Shown here piece by piece: positions 11,201 to 22,021 of a stretch of 64,000 nucleotides of DNA. Position numbers and translations under genes: made by a program. Source of the stretch: Bactericera cockerelli (Eukaryota; Arthropoda; Insecta; Hemiptera; Triozidae); the NCBI GenBank assembly GCA_024516035.1, contig CM044959.1, positions 18,124,525 to 18,188,524 of the forward strand. Direction: 5' to 3'. The notes below the pieces were generated by a model. That model saw only the letters and a list, made by a program, of their open reading frames with translations, did not search any database and was not told the origin of the DNA. Each line of letters opens with the position of its first letter. Position 1 is the stretch's first letter.

Positions 11201-12705
11201 TATAATGGTATGTACAAAAACATTGATCATGGTACAAATGAGTCCAATATTGGCAGTACACAAGAAAAACCTGTATCAAAGAAGAAAAAAAAAATCTGAT
11301 TCTTTCCTATGTAATTATTAGTCTTATGAGATGGACCAGATAGACACAGGAATCATTTCCCATTGAAAATTGTAAACTTTCATAAAATTTAATTATAATT
11401 TAAAATCCTGAAACGCAGGTAGTGAATTGTCATCGCTGCCTGCAGAGAAAAAAAATTCCAAAAAAAAAATATTTATAATAAATTATTGTTTTAATAAATT
11501 TTCTAGTTTACTTTGATACACAATTTTATTTTTTAATTCTGAGAAAATTTAAATCTGACATGAAATATTGTTTTACTGAACAAAGTTGATGGTTGAGCAA
11601 AGTTGTTAGATATCACAGAAATGATAAACCTATACAAAAATTTCACATGAAAAATAGCATTTAGATACTGTGCCCTCTGCAATACAAGTACAATAGTACA
11701 ACTTCAATATTTATAGAAGTCATTAGACAAAGATTACTCACATTAGGTAAAGTATGACCTGTGATATGTGGAGGTCTCAGTTGCAATTCTCTTGTAACTG
11801 CTTGCACCACTCTCCCCAGATCAGAATGTCTTGAGAAATTCAAAAGTCCAGGTGCAGATATTATTTCATCTCCCCTAGAATTTACCCATGGATGATCAAT
11901 TGATGGTGATATTTTCAAGATTGGCTTGTCCAGTGGGAAGTTAGGGGACAGAACAACATAGAGAGAAAATTTGTTGGGTCCTGATGAGAAGTCCACTCTA
12001 TACTCAGTATTGTTGGTTACTTCAGAAACACTGAAACAATACAAGAGTAACAGTGTTTAAAAAAAACATTATAGAATCTAGATCAAAGCTGCCCACTTCA
12101 AAATATTAATAATATATTACCAGGACACTGAAAGAGTGCTGACCACAACTTTATAGAAGGTCCCAGTGCAAATTGTTCCCGTGTATATAAAATATTAGAC
12201 ACTTGGGATAGAAGCAATGTGGTGAGTCTCCTTGGTCAAAACAATGATTTGCAATGGGGGAGTCCAATCTGATGAGGTGGTAATATATGATTGGGTCAAG
12301 ATGCTGTTGCTAGGTCTTTGCTGCCGAATACTAATATATGTGAGCAGGACAGGAACCTAGCAGCCACAGCTCGACCCGGCCATCAATACCTCACCAGCTG
12401 GGCAAGGGGCTCAAGGTAAAGCAACATCTGATTTCAACCTCTGGCAAGGATTCACCATACTATTGTGAATGTCTTACAGCTGTAGCTCACAGGTGAGTGG
12501 TCATATCAGATTTGAGAATAACTTATTCATAACTTTGGAATGTTTTTTTGGGGGTTCTTCTGCTGTGATATCACTGAAGCAGGGGTGAGTTAAGGTGTAT
12601 GAAGTGAAATAGGTCAGAAGTACAAAAGACTTACTTATTATTGAAGATCTTCAGAGTGTTTATTTGTTTCCATCTTTCATGCTGCAGATCATCTTGATTA
12701 AACAT
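8287..12705 (-). CDS. VPS37A: VPS37A-like ESCRT-I subunit, six exons, with an apparent 1-nt deletion in exon 5
   Basis: Exons on the minus strand: 12705-12635, 12030-11742, 11184-10923, 10346-10195, 9755-9637 and 8397-8287. All junctions are GT-AG and the phases agree. Family role: ESCRT-I subunit that pairs with TSG101 and VPS28 to sort ubiquitinated cargo at endosomes. About 334 residues are predicted (human is about 397). Residues 25-120 form the UEV-like N-terminal domain ('LSPNFPLDKPILKISP', 'FSRHSDLGRVVQ'), followed by a Q/P/S-rich linker (about 121-160). A Mod(r) coiled-coil domain follows ('LPNVLQMESVIDSLI', 'HEEESDQMVEEFLDKK', 'TKEERLRYQLEAL'). Exon 5 is 119 nt, where phase-0 neighbours require a multiple of three. 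Near 9650 the frame reads a stop right after 'FLSSY', while +1 gives EKRM, which joins exon 6 as in homologues. This could be an assembly error or a true lesion. Confidence 0.9.
8462..8760 (+). repeat. SINE-6 copy in VPS37A intron 5
   Basis: Diverged copy: 'GCCTAGAGATCCTGAGTTTG' head, 'TTCTGTTCCCTCC', 'AGCTGAGGTTACTGTGGTTG', and the 'GGATATGAAAGGAGTCTAGA' tail. It is opposite in strand to the host gene. Confidence 0.7.
10440..10625 (-). repeat. LINE 3' end in VPS37A intron 3
   Basis: Close to the copy at 875-1085: a shared A-rich block including 'AATAGATTGAACAAA' and the 'AAAGGGTGGGGTTATTAGC' hairpin side, bounded by TTATTATTATA. Confidence 0.55.
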
Positions 12706-13887
12706 TTTGATGATTGTAATAAGAAAATTGATGTAAGAGGAGTGTTCTGAGAAGATATTTTCTGATAGTTAGACTGAACGGGAGACTACTGCCATATTAA
12801 AATTGAAGTAACATAAAAAAAAGATCAAACTGTTAATCCTTAGATATCTATCTAGTTTAAATTAACTAGTTTTCATTAATTAAAATCATTCTATTTAATT
12901 TATTCCATTTTTATTTTTATATAAAAATTTGATAAGAAAAGTAAACAATACGCTAATCAGATTCGCTGATTAGAAAGTCCCTTACAAATTTTGGATAGCC
13001 ATGAAGCCGGGATCCCCCTTTTGACCGAGTCGGAGATACATTAAAATATATTGAAGAAGATACAAAATTTAATTATACAGGGAAAAAGAGGTAGAACCAA
13101 GAGAAAGTGAAAAGACTGTTTAGATACAGACCTAAAAAGAAAAAGAATATCGAGGAATTTAGTACCTACCTACATGATAGAATATTGTGTGGAAAGGACT
13201 GACTCGAAATGCCGACCCCTTTTGAACGGGATAAGGCAAGGAAGTAGAAGATTGCTAATCAGATCAAATTCATCAAATATGTAAATTTATTCCAAGAGAA
13301 CACAAGAACTAAACTAATATAGGTAATATCCTAGAAAAATAAGTAGGGAAAATAATTTTGTAGCACATCAGGCACAAAAAATTCATAATTTCATAAACAG
13401 CCACATTAGATAATCATACCGAGCCGCCCTCTAAAAACTGGGAAGTAAAAATTCTTTAGGAAGTTTTCCACATGCAGCGGAAAATCTCTGAACTAAAATA
13501 TTGACACTAGAGTCAAATCAAGTGAACGTTGTGTTGTAAAAATCAGTAAAATGGCGAAAACTGTGAAAATTTAATTGCTGATTGTGCCGTGTGTTTAATT
13601 TTGTTTCATTAGCCCTCATTGGTAAATTTCAAATACATCAATAAACCTCATACAACTCATTCCGTTATTTTGCTACTTAAATAACTTGAATTTTATTACT
13701 AGTCACTAGTTGTTTGTTGTTTCCCGGTTAGAGGGTTCGTTCTTTTCCAGTGTGTATTTAAAATAATAATAATGGCAATACAAGTTGTTTTATATTTTAC
13801 GTTAATTGATAGTGTTTAGTGTTTTAACCTTTGTAAACTGATTGTTGTGATAAAACTCTCTGTGTGACATGGTATGATCTGACCACC
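12706..13887. promoter_or_regulatory. Divergent intergenic region between VPS37A and Abl
   Basis: About 1.2 kb separate the two divergent start codons. It should hold both promoters and the 5' UTRs. No TATA box is defensible. Two short upstream ORFs precede Abl (ATG at 13551, stopping after seven codons, and ATG at 13772), relevant only if they lie in the mRNA. Splice structure of the 5' UTR cannot be decided from sequence. Confidence 0.4.
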
Positions 13888-14017
13888 ATGGGTGCCCAGC
13901 AGACTAAGGACCGGACCTTAAATTCTGGACCCAGTGCTCGTTCCAGCACCAGACACAAACCCAGGACTGCCAAAGACTTCAGTCATCCCATCACCAATAT
14001 CTTCACAGAGCACAATG
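13888..14017 (+). CDS. Abl: First coding exon of Abl-type non-receptor tyrosine kinase (partial gene)
   Basis: ATG in a strong Kozak context (GACCACCATGG) opens 43 codons beginning MGAQQTKDR, with Gly2 suited to N-myristoylation. The exon ends NIFTEHN plus a single G, followed by GTATGC as donor at 14018. In insect Abl proteins I recall MGAQQGKDR at the N-terminus and a segment NIFTEHNEALLQ; the split G would start that Glu codon (GAA). In vertebrate ABL1 the equivalent stretch is NVFVEHEAL. This exon therefore encodes only the N-terminal cap region. The SH3, SH2, kinase and actin-binding portions were not recognised downstream, implying a first intron of about 50 kb or more. Confidence is limited by the short length. 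Confidence 0.8.
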
Positions 14018-14115
14018 GTATGCCCTACCTTTACACAGCATAACTTTGGGTCTGCTATGGAGTTGCCTACCATCCCATCCTATCAATTTTTAACTAACTT
14101 TCTAGCAGACTCAAA

Positions 14116-14315
14116 TCTAGAAAAGAAAACTGTCTGTATGTATGTTCTTTATACAAATCCACACCATTTGACTGAGAAACGTGAAATTTTGCACATAGGT
14201 CCATTTGGATCAGGGAATTCTTCTAGGCTAGGTTAAATCTCCCTAGGATTAAGCTACAATGAGTGTGTGTGTGTTTGTTTGGTGGGTTTGCAAAGCAGTG
14301 GGTGTAACCCGCTAG
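14116..14315 (+). mobile_element. Short Helitron-like non-autonomous element
   Basis: The 200-bp element starts A|TCTAGAAAAG and ends GGGTGTAACCCGCTAG|T. The stem GGGTGTAACCC just before CTAG, with an A/T insertion site, is the usual Helitron pattern. The interior (GTGAAATTTTGCACATAGGT, TCCATTTGGATCAG) recurs at 32985-33582. It lies 98 bp inside the Abl intron. Confidence 0.65.
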
Positions 14316-16297
14316 TTAATCATAATGTAGGTAGTGGTATGTAGTAGGAGTAATGATGAGAAATCCATATAAGCACTTAAGGCAAATCAGCATCTTACCA
14401 CTGCGTTAATTTTGCACTCAAATTTGTAATATTTTCAATTGAAACTGATCAATCACCATCGTCAGTTAGGAAATGTTTTCGTTTTCTATACCATTTTGAG
14501 GTAACTCTAATAAACTGTTTTTTTGTTTCTTTGCACAGTTTGAACACCCTGAAATATATCAAAACCCACACACTGAGCCTCAAAATTATCCCAACAGTGG
14601 AAAAATTTCTCATCTTATCAGTGTATTTATCATCAATCAAAAATTGGATTTTTCTGGAGGTTTTGTAATCTACCCTTTTTTTCATGGGGAAATTGTCTTT
14701 TTGGAATAATGTTTTGTCTCAGTTTTATGTAAAAGTTCTCTACTGTTTTACTGTCCAAGATGATTATTATGCACTTACTGGTAGTGCTGTACACTTGTGC
14801 AGGTCCGTGGTACAAGGAAACAAGGTACACTAGAGTCAAAAGATTAGAACTATCCAATGTTAGGTACCTACTAGGTGTACTTGCATTACTAAGTACCTAT
14901 GTAGTACTCTTATATTATTTAAAAAAAAAAACACATTATTCATAGAGACCTTAGGGTATACAAAATTCCTCCAAGTTATTTTGGTGAATAGAACTAAACA
15001 TGTTTTTATGTGTGGAGTGCTGAGAGGGTCTTTTTTTAATGATCATTTATTTAAAGAGAGGTCTGTAACAATCAAAGTCCTTGCCCCTAAGAGGGTCTAA
15101 TTATAAGAATCTAAATTATGAAGAAAATATTGTTTGTTTTAATGTAATACAACATTTTAACCCTGTGATATTATTAGAGAATTCCATAGTATCATCATGG
15201 ATTTGGGAACAAAGGGGTTGCAAATGTTGCATGTTAACATCCTGGTCATACACACCACTTTTGCTGTAGCATAGTTACCTACATGAGATTTATCAGATGG
15301 TTGTCCTTCATTCAGAGAATTAATTAAGGAGCATGGTAGCTCTCCACCACACCATTCCTTGTAGGTCCCACAAGGAGGTGATATTTTTGATGGTACTAAA
15401 GAGTTTAAAACATTGGACTAAAACGTCCAATTTTAATGGAATTTTCTGCATTTGTTAATAATTTTCTGCATCAGTTGGTTGTAACTTTCACGTGTCACAG
15501 TTAGGTGGGGTTGTTGTATTCATAAGGTAGGGGTCGGGATTTAATAACCCTTTCTATATGAAACCTGATAGAGTAACAGTGAGTAGGTTATAATTGAGAG
15601 AAAAACCATGTAATTATGTCTATTTCAAGTGGGCTGGATTAATGAGGATTGTAGCAATCTCAACTGACCACCTTGTTCACACTACACTCTAGATAAGGCT
15701 GCTTCCACTCAACTTCTTATTTCAATGTTTAATGCAGCCCACACTGTAGCCTAGTATGAACTACTGGAGGCTGTGTGCATTGTATTATTGTATATTTATT
15801 GTAACTAGTGACCACATGTAGTTTGTGCATAGATCAAATCCAAGTACCTAATTGATTGGAGAACAGTGCTAAATCGCCATTGCCATTTGTGAAGTTTTCT
15901 TATCTGATTGTTGTATTGTACTGTGTTACTTACTACCAATCAGTTAACAGTGGTACACAAATTGAGGAGAGTCTAGATCAGGAAGAAATTACAAAGTCTT
16001 TCATTGTCAGCACTCAGCACTACTGTAGATGGTTGGCATTAATGGCATTATAAACAATATTGTTGATTAAGGATGAGTATTGAGCAAAACTTACGTAGGT
16101 ATATACATTTTATGATTTAAATAGTACCTACCTACTGCCCATTGATAAGTTTTCTTTAAATATAATATATGAGAAAAACTGAAATGTACCTTCTTCATTA
16201 AAGATATTCACTTATTACTGTGTGTATGTGTAAACTGTGTTCTAAAATGAAGAATATGAATGTCCATTTGTCCATTGTCCATATACGAATTAGGAAG
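14316..16297. other. Intronic, no feature recognised
   Basis: AT-rich with scattered short ORFs without family resemblance. No repeat family was recognised by eye. Confidence 0.4.
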
Positions 16298-16490
16298 TCA
16301 CCGTGGCCGAGTGAGTTAGCGCGCTAGGCATTGCACAATGCACGCACGGTGATTTGGGTTCGATCCCCAGCGGGGCAGGATTTTTTCTGCTCTTTACTTG
16401 GGTGTTCGGGGTCCACTTATACCTCGTGAGGAAAAATGAGAAGCTGTTTTAATGTTAGCAGCGACCAGTGGCGGAATTATAGCCAAAATA
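16298..16490 (+). repeat. SINE-4 copy
   Basis: tRNA-like head: GTCACCGTGGCCGAGTGAG, GTTAGCGCGCTAGGC, then GGTTCGATCCCC as B box. The body includes 'GGTCCACTTATACCTCGTGA'. Related copies: 45143-45300 and, inverted, 37512-37562. The long-variable-arm style suggests a Ser/Leu tRNA ancestor. Confidence 0.75.
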
Positions 16491-17199
16491 AGATTTTGGA
16501 ATATTAAAGATATGGAAAAGTCCTATAATTCTATGCTACCCACTAAAATTGTGATATAATAACACAAAGAAACACATTTATTATTAGTTATTATACGAAT
16601 TAGGTACTTTAATAATGAACACTCATTGTATGAAAGGTCAGTTTTCAGGAAGGATGTAAAGGTAAAATAATACTAAATTCAAACATATACAGTCATGTAG
16701 AATTTAATTAGGAAAATAATTTGAGAACCCATAGGAGGAAGTCATTCAAGTTGGGAGGTTGAAGTCAGTGAGGGGTTGAGAAAAAAGATATGTAAGAACG
16801 TAATGGGGAGAGAAGTAGGTATTGGTATAAGAGAGATAGGAAATGAGATTTCGTAGAGATAGAGCTATGTGGATGTGGGTGAGAGACGAGTATAATTTAG
16901 GAAGAGGTAGTTTTATAAAGGAAATGTGGAATTGAATGAATATGTAGTAATGGTCAAGCAAAGGACATCAAGGATATTCAATTTAATGCATCTTGAGTTA
17001 GAGCTAAATAAATTACATGAAGGAGTGATTCAATATGAGTTTGGGAAAGGATCAGGATGACTTAGAAGTTAAACATGATGAAAATTCATGATTCAATGTT
17101 ATCAAATTTTCAGAAGAGTTGATAAAACTCTTATTGCATTGAACTAGCTGAACACCTGAGTACGAACATTTCCTGTATAATGGTGTAACTATTGCGAGA

Positions 17200-17434
17200 G
17201 TTGGGGAATAAACAGGGAGTAGATCAGCAGTCTGGATTGGAGACTATAAACAGGGAGTAGACCAACAGTCTGGCTGGGGGACAATAAACAGGGAGTAGAC
17301 CAGCATTGGCTTGGTTCTGGGGGCCCTTGTCAATTATTAGCCTCCTTGTAAAGACAGCGGTAGAAGTGCTGAGTCATTCCTCTACTGTCTGGCTACCATC
17401 GTTCACGATGACGCCAACAGATGATGATGATGAA
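17200..17434 (+). mobile_element. Composite VNTR element, body A
   Basis: About 2.5 VNTR units are followed by body A (TTGGCTTGGTTCTGGGGGCC ... TGGCTACCATCGTTCACGAT) and a GATGATGATGAT tail. A 7-bp duplication TGCGAGA flanks it (17193-17199 and 17435-17441). Body A contains a stem AGACAG.GG / CC.CTGTCT and a CATCG TTCA CGATG hairpin. Confidence 0.75.
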
Positions 17435-17899
17435 TGCGAGATTTTACTGTACCTCCTAAATACCTATAGCAATAATAATATCAAGAAAGTTCAATTGTTA
17501 CATCTCCTCTGATATATTCTTGAAATGTTTTTGACATTTCTTGAATTCATCCTTCTTCTAATGCTAAAATATATACTACAGAAAACGTTGTGACTTATAG
17601 CCTAATGACTATCGTAGCTAACAAGGGAAATTGATATTCTGATGTCAGTCCCCCGAAGCTAGACAAGAGAGACTGTCTTTTGTACCTACAAGCTTCAAGG
17701 TTCATTATTATTATTATACTACTACTCTCTGCAAAACTTTTCCTCAAGCTTCAATGAAACTTGTTTAACTTTCTCGCTTTACGTTAAACCCACCTTCTAG
17801 CATAGAGTCGAGTTCAGTCGAGTAGGTTTAGATTGAGGAGAAGAAGGTGCTGACGGTATGCAAGGAGGTTGAAACTTGCAATTTAGAAGTCGTGCCTTT

Positions 17900-18300
17900 A
17901 TTTTCTCTCTCTCTGATATGCCTTTTTACTAATTCATTCACTCTGACACTCCGTCTCTCCTTTAATCCTTCCTTGTCAGCTCCCCCCCCCCTCATCTCTT
18001 TCTCTTACCACTCGTCTTTTTAGCTCCCCAGTTAGCAGCCATCACTCTCTCTCTCTCTCTCTCCCCTTCTCTCTTACTCCTCTCTATCATTCCTATCTGT
18101 TAAATAGAAAACTATCTCCTCTCTTTATCCCCTCTCTGTGTATCCCCCTCTCTTCATAGTAGTGAATTTTATTCCTCACTCTCGTCCCTTCTCCCTCGTT
18201 CTCCCCCTCACACCTATCTCTCTCATAGAGGCAATCCCTCCCCCCTTCATATCTATCTCGCTCAATCCCTCCCCACTAAGCTCCCTTACAATGACAGAAC
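17900..18300 (+). repeat. Pyrimidine-rich tract with (CT)n
   Basis: Almost continuous C/T on the plus strand, including (CT)n at about 18044-18063. A small ORF through it is low-complexity and not credible. Confidence 0.8.
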
Positions 18301-18717
18301 TATGCTTGGCAGTATGCTGTTGACTTGACCTCACTATCTCTAACTACTGACTACCCTTAAGTTAGCACATTATTCTTACTCCCTTCTACTTTCAGCTAAG
18401 GCTGGAGAATCATTACGCCATCCGCTTTAGCTAGGGTGAAAGCATTATACGTTCAATCGGACTCAAGTGTTGATCTTGCTGGTTTTTTTTTCTCTCTTTC
18501 TTTCTAATAGGCGTTACTGCGTTAGCAATATGTATAATGATCGTTCCCACCGTTTCCCTTAAGATTTAAATGAGCTGAAGAAGGTTGATTTTAAACGGGG
18601 AAAATGAAGAACTATGGATCCGATTTTGTATAATTTTGCTTCAAGTCTTGATTTATTTTTTATATTTCTTTTGGAAAAAGAGAGGAACATGATAATTATT
18701 TGGTCTCCTCTCTCTCA

Positions 18718-19200
18718 TCACTGGTAGTCAAGTGGTTAACCCTCTAGTCTGGTAATCCAGGTAGCGTAGGGATCCGTTGGTTCGAATCTTACCCAGTGCA
18801 TGAATTTTTCCACGTTGTTGTTGTTGTTGTAGCCAGCTTGGCTACAGCTGGAGGGGTGAGTGATGGTCTCCAGCCAACTTTATTTCAAAGTTGGCTCGTC
18901 CTGAACCACATATTTCTATGTGCGATCAACCATCATGAGGACTTGGACTTTTCTGTACAAGTCACTAAACCCTAAGGAAACTGCAAGCTAGCCTGGCTTG
19001 TAAGGGTTGGCTAGTCTGTTCTCTGTTTATAGTCCTCTAGCGAGACACTGGTCTTCTCCCTGTTTAACGTCCCCCATTTTTCCACGTTAATTTCAGTTTG
19101 TGACCACCCAATAAAAAACTCTTAGGAGTAAGGTGGTAGAAAATGCTATGAGCATTAACCTCGCCTGGTGGTTATCTTCTACTTGAGTGTTATTATTATG
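18718..19200 (+). repeat. SINE-1 copy interrupted by a composite element
   Basis: Head: CACTGGTAGTCAAGTGGTTA (A box), GGTAATCCAGGTAGCGTAGG, then GGTTCGAATCTTACCCAGTG (B box). The tail resumes after 19076 with GTTAATTTCAGTTTGTGACC and ends in the GCTATGAGCATTAACCTCGC hairpin and TTATTATTA. Other copies: 21276-21605 (-), 34797, 42834, 58163 and 61985. Confidence 0.85.
18817..19075 (-). mobile_element. Composite VNTR element, body B, inserted in SINE-1
   Basis: Read on the minus strand: two VNTR-like units (GACTATAAACAGAGAACAGA), then body B (...GGTTCAGGACGAGCCAAC... CTCCAGCTGTAGCCAAGCTG), ending in (CAA)n. It is flanked by a 13-bp duplication ATTTTTCCACGTT (18804-18816 and 19076-19088) and interrupts SINE-1 cleanly. 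Confidence 0.85.
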
Positions 19201-19477
19201 TATTACTACTATCGTCTTGTTTCCTTGTTTGTTGTATTCGAATGTGTTGAAAAAACAGAACTGGAGTAAAGTTTTAATGAGTTGTAAAAGAGAGGGTGTG
19301 TGAGTTTAACTAAGAGAGAGAAATTGGGGATAGGGATAGGAAACAAAAGAAAGAGAAAATACCCAACTCTACATCAAACTCGAAGCAATGGCCAGATGTG
19401 AAGTATGAATGAGACTGGGTGATGTATTGATTCGCGAAAACCTTTTGTTTTCTGAGGTGTGAGTGTTTTTTTAATAC

Positions 19478-19545
19478 CGACCTCATTCGCTCGCGATTGT
19501 AACCCGGAGGTCGGAGGTTTGAATACCAGAAATGACAAAAGCTAT
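19478..19545 (+). repeat. SINE-3 head fragment beside the Tc1 insertion
   Basis: ACCGACCTCATTCGCTCGCG and GGAGGTCGGAGGTTTGAATA match the SINE-3 head with an internal deletion. Confidence 0.5.
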
Positions 19546-19549
19546 TATA

Positions 19550-21175
19550 CACTTGCGAGCAATGAAACTAGGACACTTGTTTCCTTCTAAATTCTACTAT
19601 CGCTGTGACGCGATGCATGTTTTTTAGGACCAGTGTTATACCTTACTGAAAAGTATTTTTTTTCACCTCTCAAACACAGTTTGTTTCATTCAAATCGGCT
19701 TTATGTTTACCGAGTTATGGCAATTTTAGACAGACAACTCCAAATAAACAAGGAGGTAGCCTTTTTTTGAAAATCTGTAGAATACGTAAAAATTTCATTT
19801 TAAACAATTTTGGCCAGTATTTTTCTTTCTTTTGCTATTCAAATGATGAATTCTCACATCAAATCAGTATCATTTGTTCTGTGAAAATGGACACAGCTCC
19901 TGAAGTAGCTTCAAGTGTGGTTGCTTTGCTTGAAAGTGGTTTATCAGTGAGAAATGTTGCAAATCAGCTCAACATCAGCAAATCTACAGTCAGCAGACTA
20001 TTTAAGAGGTACAGGGAGACCAATAGCTTCCATCGCAGACCAGGATCAGGTCGTACCCGCAAAACAACAGCTCGAGATGACCGATTCATCATGATGACCT
20101 CTCTGAGAAATCGTCACATTTCCGCAGTTGGTGTCCAGCACGAGTTGCAGAGGACACGGGATGTAGCTGTTAGCGAGTGGACAGTTAGAAGAAGACTGAA
20201 GGAGAAAAACTTGACCCCCAAAAGAGCTGCTACAGGCCCCAGGCTGGCCCCACATCACCGACAAGCACGCCTGGACTTCGCACTCCAACATGTCAATTGG
20301 AACCATGAGCAATGGAGCCATGTATTGTTTACGGATGAGGGCCGGGCTTGCTTGTATGTGAATGACAGGCGAGAAAGAGTATACCGAAGACCTGGGGAGT
20401 GGTTTGCTCAATGCTGTATCAAGGAAACTGTGACATTTGGTGGTGGTTCCTGTACGTTCTGGGGTGGAATTACAGCAGAAGTTAAATTGGACATTGTTTT
20501 CATCAATTGTGGACTAGTGGGGGGAAGTTTGACGGCAGAAAGGTACATAGAGGAAGTGCTGTAGACCAGGTGATACCTTTTGCTGCATTTTATGGAGAAG
20601 AATTTGTCCTCATGCATGACAAAGCCTGACCGCACAAGGCAATCATTGTCACTAGTTACCTAGAGGATGTTGGAACTGATACTTTGGTCTGGCCTGCAAA
20701 CAGTCCGGATCTAAATCCGATTGAACATTTATGGGATATGCTAAAGAGAAAAGTCCGAGCTAGAAATCCTTCTCCTCTGGCCACAGTGGAGCTCAAAATG
20801 GCACTAAGGGAGGAGTGGGACAATTTACCTCAAGATGTTGGTAAAAATCTGATCTTTTCAATGAAAAACCGACTGGAAGCAGTAATTAGGGCCAGGGGGA
20901 AACATAAACTACTGAAAACCTTGAAAATGTTATAAATTTGTAAAAAAATAAAATGTTTATAATGACTTTGTTAAACCCAAATGTATTCTTTTTTTGATAT
21001 TTTTTACATTCCACCCTGTTACTTTGAAATGAGTTGTCCAATCTTCCTAATTTTTTCTTAAAATAAAAGAAAACAAAATTACCTTTCACATGAAATCAAT
21101 ATGTTTCAGGAGAAAATTATCGGTGAGTTTAAAATTTGGAATTTTTAAGTGTCCTAGTTTCATTGCTCGCAAGTG
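19550..21175 (+). mobile_element. Tc1-family DNA transposon, inactive
   Basis: The 1626-bp element is bounded by TA (19548-19549 and 21176-21177). It carries terminal inverted repeats of about 26 bp starting CACTTGCGAGCAATGAAACT, matched at the right end by AGTTTCATTGCTCGCAAGTG. It contains one degraded transposase reading frame. Length and TA target fit Tc1/mariner. Confidence 0.95.
19887..20935 (+). pseudogene. Tc1 transposase, one frameshift and one nonsense codon
   Basis: ATG at 19887 (MDTAPEVASS) opens paired helix-turn-helix domains ('SGLSVRNVANQLNISKSTVS', then 'GSGRTRKTT' and 'VSEWTVRRRLKEK'). A DD34E catalytic core follows. The first Asp is in 'LFTDEG', the second in 'MHDKA' and the Glu in 'NPIEHLWD', with 34 residues between the second Asp and the Glu. 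The 'GGGSCTFWGGI' glycine box is present. The frame breaks near 20562, just after 'ERYIEEVL', by a net one-base loss. A TGA at about 20627 replaces the expected Arg after 'HDKA'. The frame then runs to the stop after 'LKTLKML' at 20935. Other residues are well kept, suggesting recent inactivation. A typical transposase of this family has about 340-350 residues. Confidence 0.93.
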
Positions 21176-21275
21176 TATTTTAGGTATATATTTTTTTTAA
21201 TCCACGTTTTTTTTAACTCATGTTTAACATACGTGTTACTATAATAATAATTATAACAACACTCTTTAGTCACTT

Positions 21276-21605
21276 TAGTGGAAGGTAACTACCAGGCGAG
21301 GTTAATGTTCAAAGCATTTTCTACCACCTAACCCTTTGTTTTTTTTGTTATCATACTCGTGTTAATCACTTTCGTGATATCACAACAACTGAAACTTGAA
21401 CCACCGACCTCCAAGTTACAAGTCCGGTGCCTTATCGATCAAGCTACTGAGGTCGGTTACCACCTAACCCTTAGAGTCTTATTATTATGTGATCACAAAC
21501 TCAAATTAAAAAAAAAATCATGTACTCAGCGGGATTCGAACCAACGGATCCCTACGCTACCTGCATTACCAGACTTGCGTGTTAACCACTCGACTACCAG
21601 TACTC
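21276..21605 (-). repeat. SINE-1 copy interrupted by SINE-3
   Basis: Minus-strand SINE-1: head at the right (GGGATTCGAACCAACGGATC, GGTTAACCACTCG-like), tail hairpin at the left (GGCGAGGTTAATGTTCAAAG). It is split by the SINE-3 insertion at 21337-21457. Confidence 0.85.
21337..21457 (-). repeat. SINE-3 nested in SINE-1 with 15-bp duplication
   Basis: SINE-3 head on the minus strand (GACCTCAGTAGCTTGATCGA, GGAGGTCGGTGGTTCAAGTT) and body matching 27340-27400 (TTTCAGTTGTTGTGATATCA-like). TACCACCTAACCCTT at 21322-21336 is repeated at 21458-21472. Confidence 0.9.
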
Positions 21606-21753
21606 TTGACATTGCTCTTGTGATTCAAAAACAATTATGATAATCAGATGTTATTCAATTTCAATTACCATTCGATGGAAGAAAACACTTCAAAATCATC
21701 GAAAACAAAACGGATAGCTGAATAATGTAAATATACAAAAAAAAAGCCAGCCT

Positions 21754-22021
21754 TGAATTTTTTTCTTCTCTTGTGAATAGGTTTGAATTCCTTCCATAGT
21801 ATAATTATTATAAACGTAGCTTTGCATTTTCTTTAACGATACGTACCTTGATAGGCAGATAACTTTCATCGATATTGAAACTACACCCTGAATTTTTTTC
21901 TTCTCTTGTGAATAGGTTTGAATTCCTTCCATAGTATAATTATAAACGTAGCTTTGCATTTTCTTTAACGATACGTACCTTGATAGGCAGATAACTTTCA
22001 TCGATATTGAAACTGCACCCT
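21754..22021. repeat. 135-bp tandem duplication
   Basis: Two near-identical units beginning TGAATTTTTTTCTTCTCTTG and ending ATCGATATTGAAACT.CACCC. The second lacks a short ATT of the first. No gene was recognised; the long minus-strand ORF here is just the doubled sequence. Confidence 0.9.

Noticed and set aside
18138..18323. Pro/Ser/Leu ORF
   Set aside because: Lies in the pyrimidine tract.
20046..20635. Minus-strand ORFs across the Tc1 element
   Set aside because: Antisense shadows of the transposase.
21696..22001. 101-codon minus-strand ORF with internal repeat
   Set aside because: It is the 135-bp tandem duplication read in frame.
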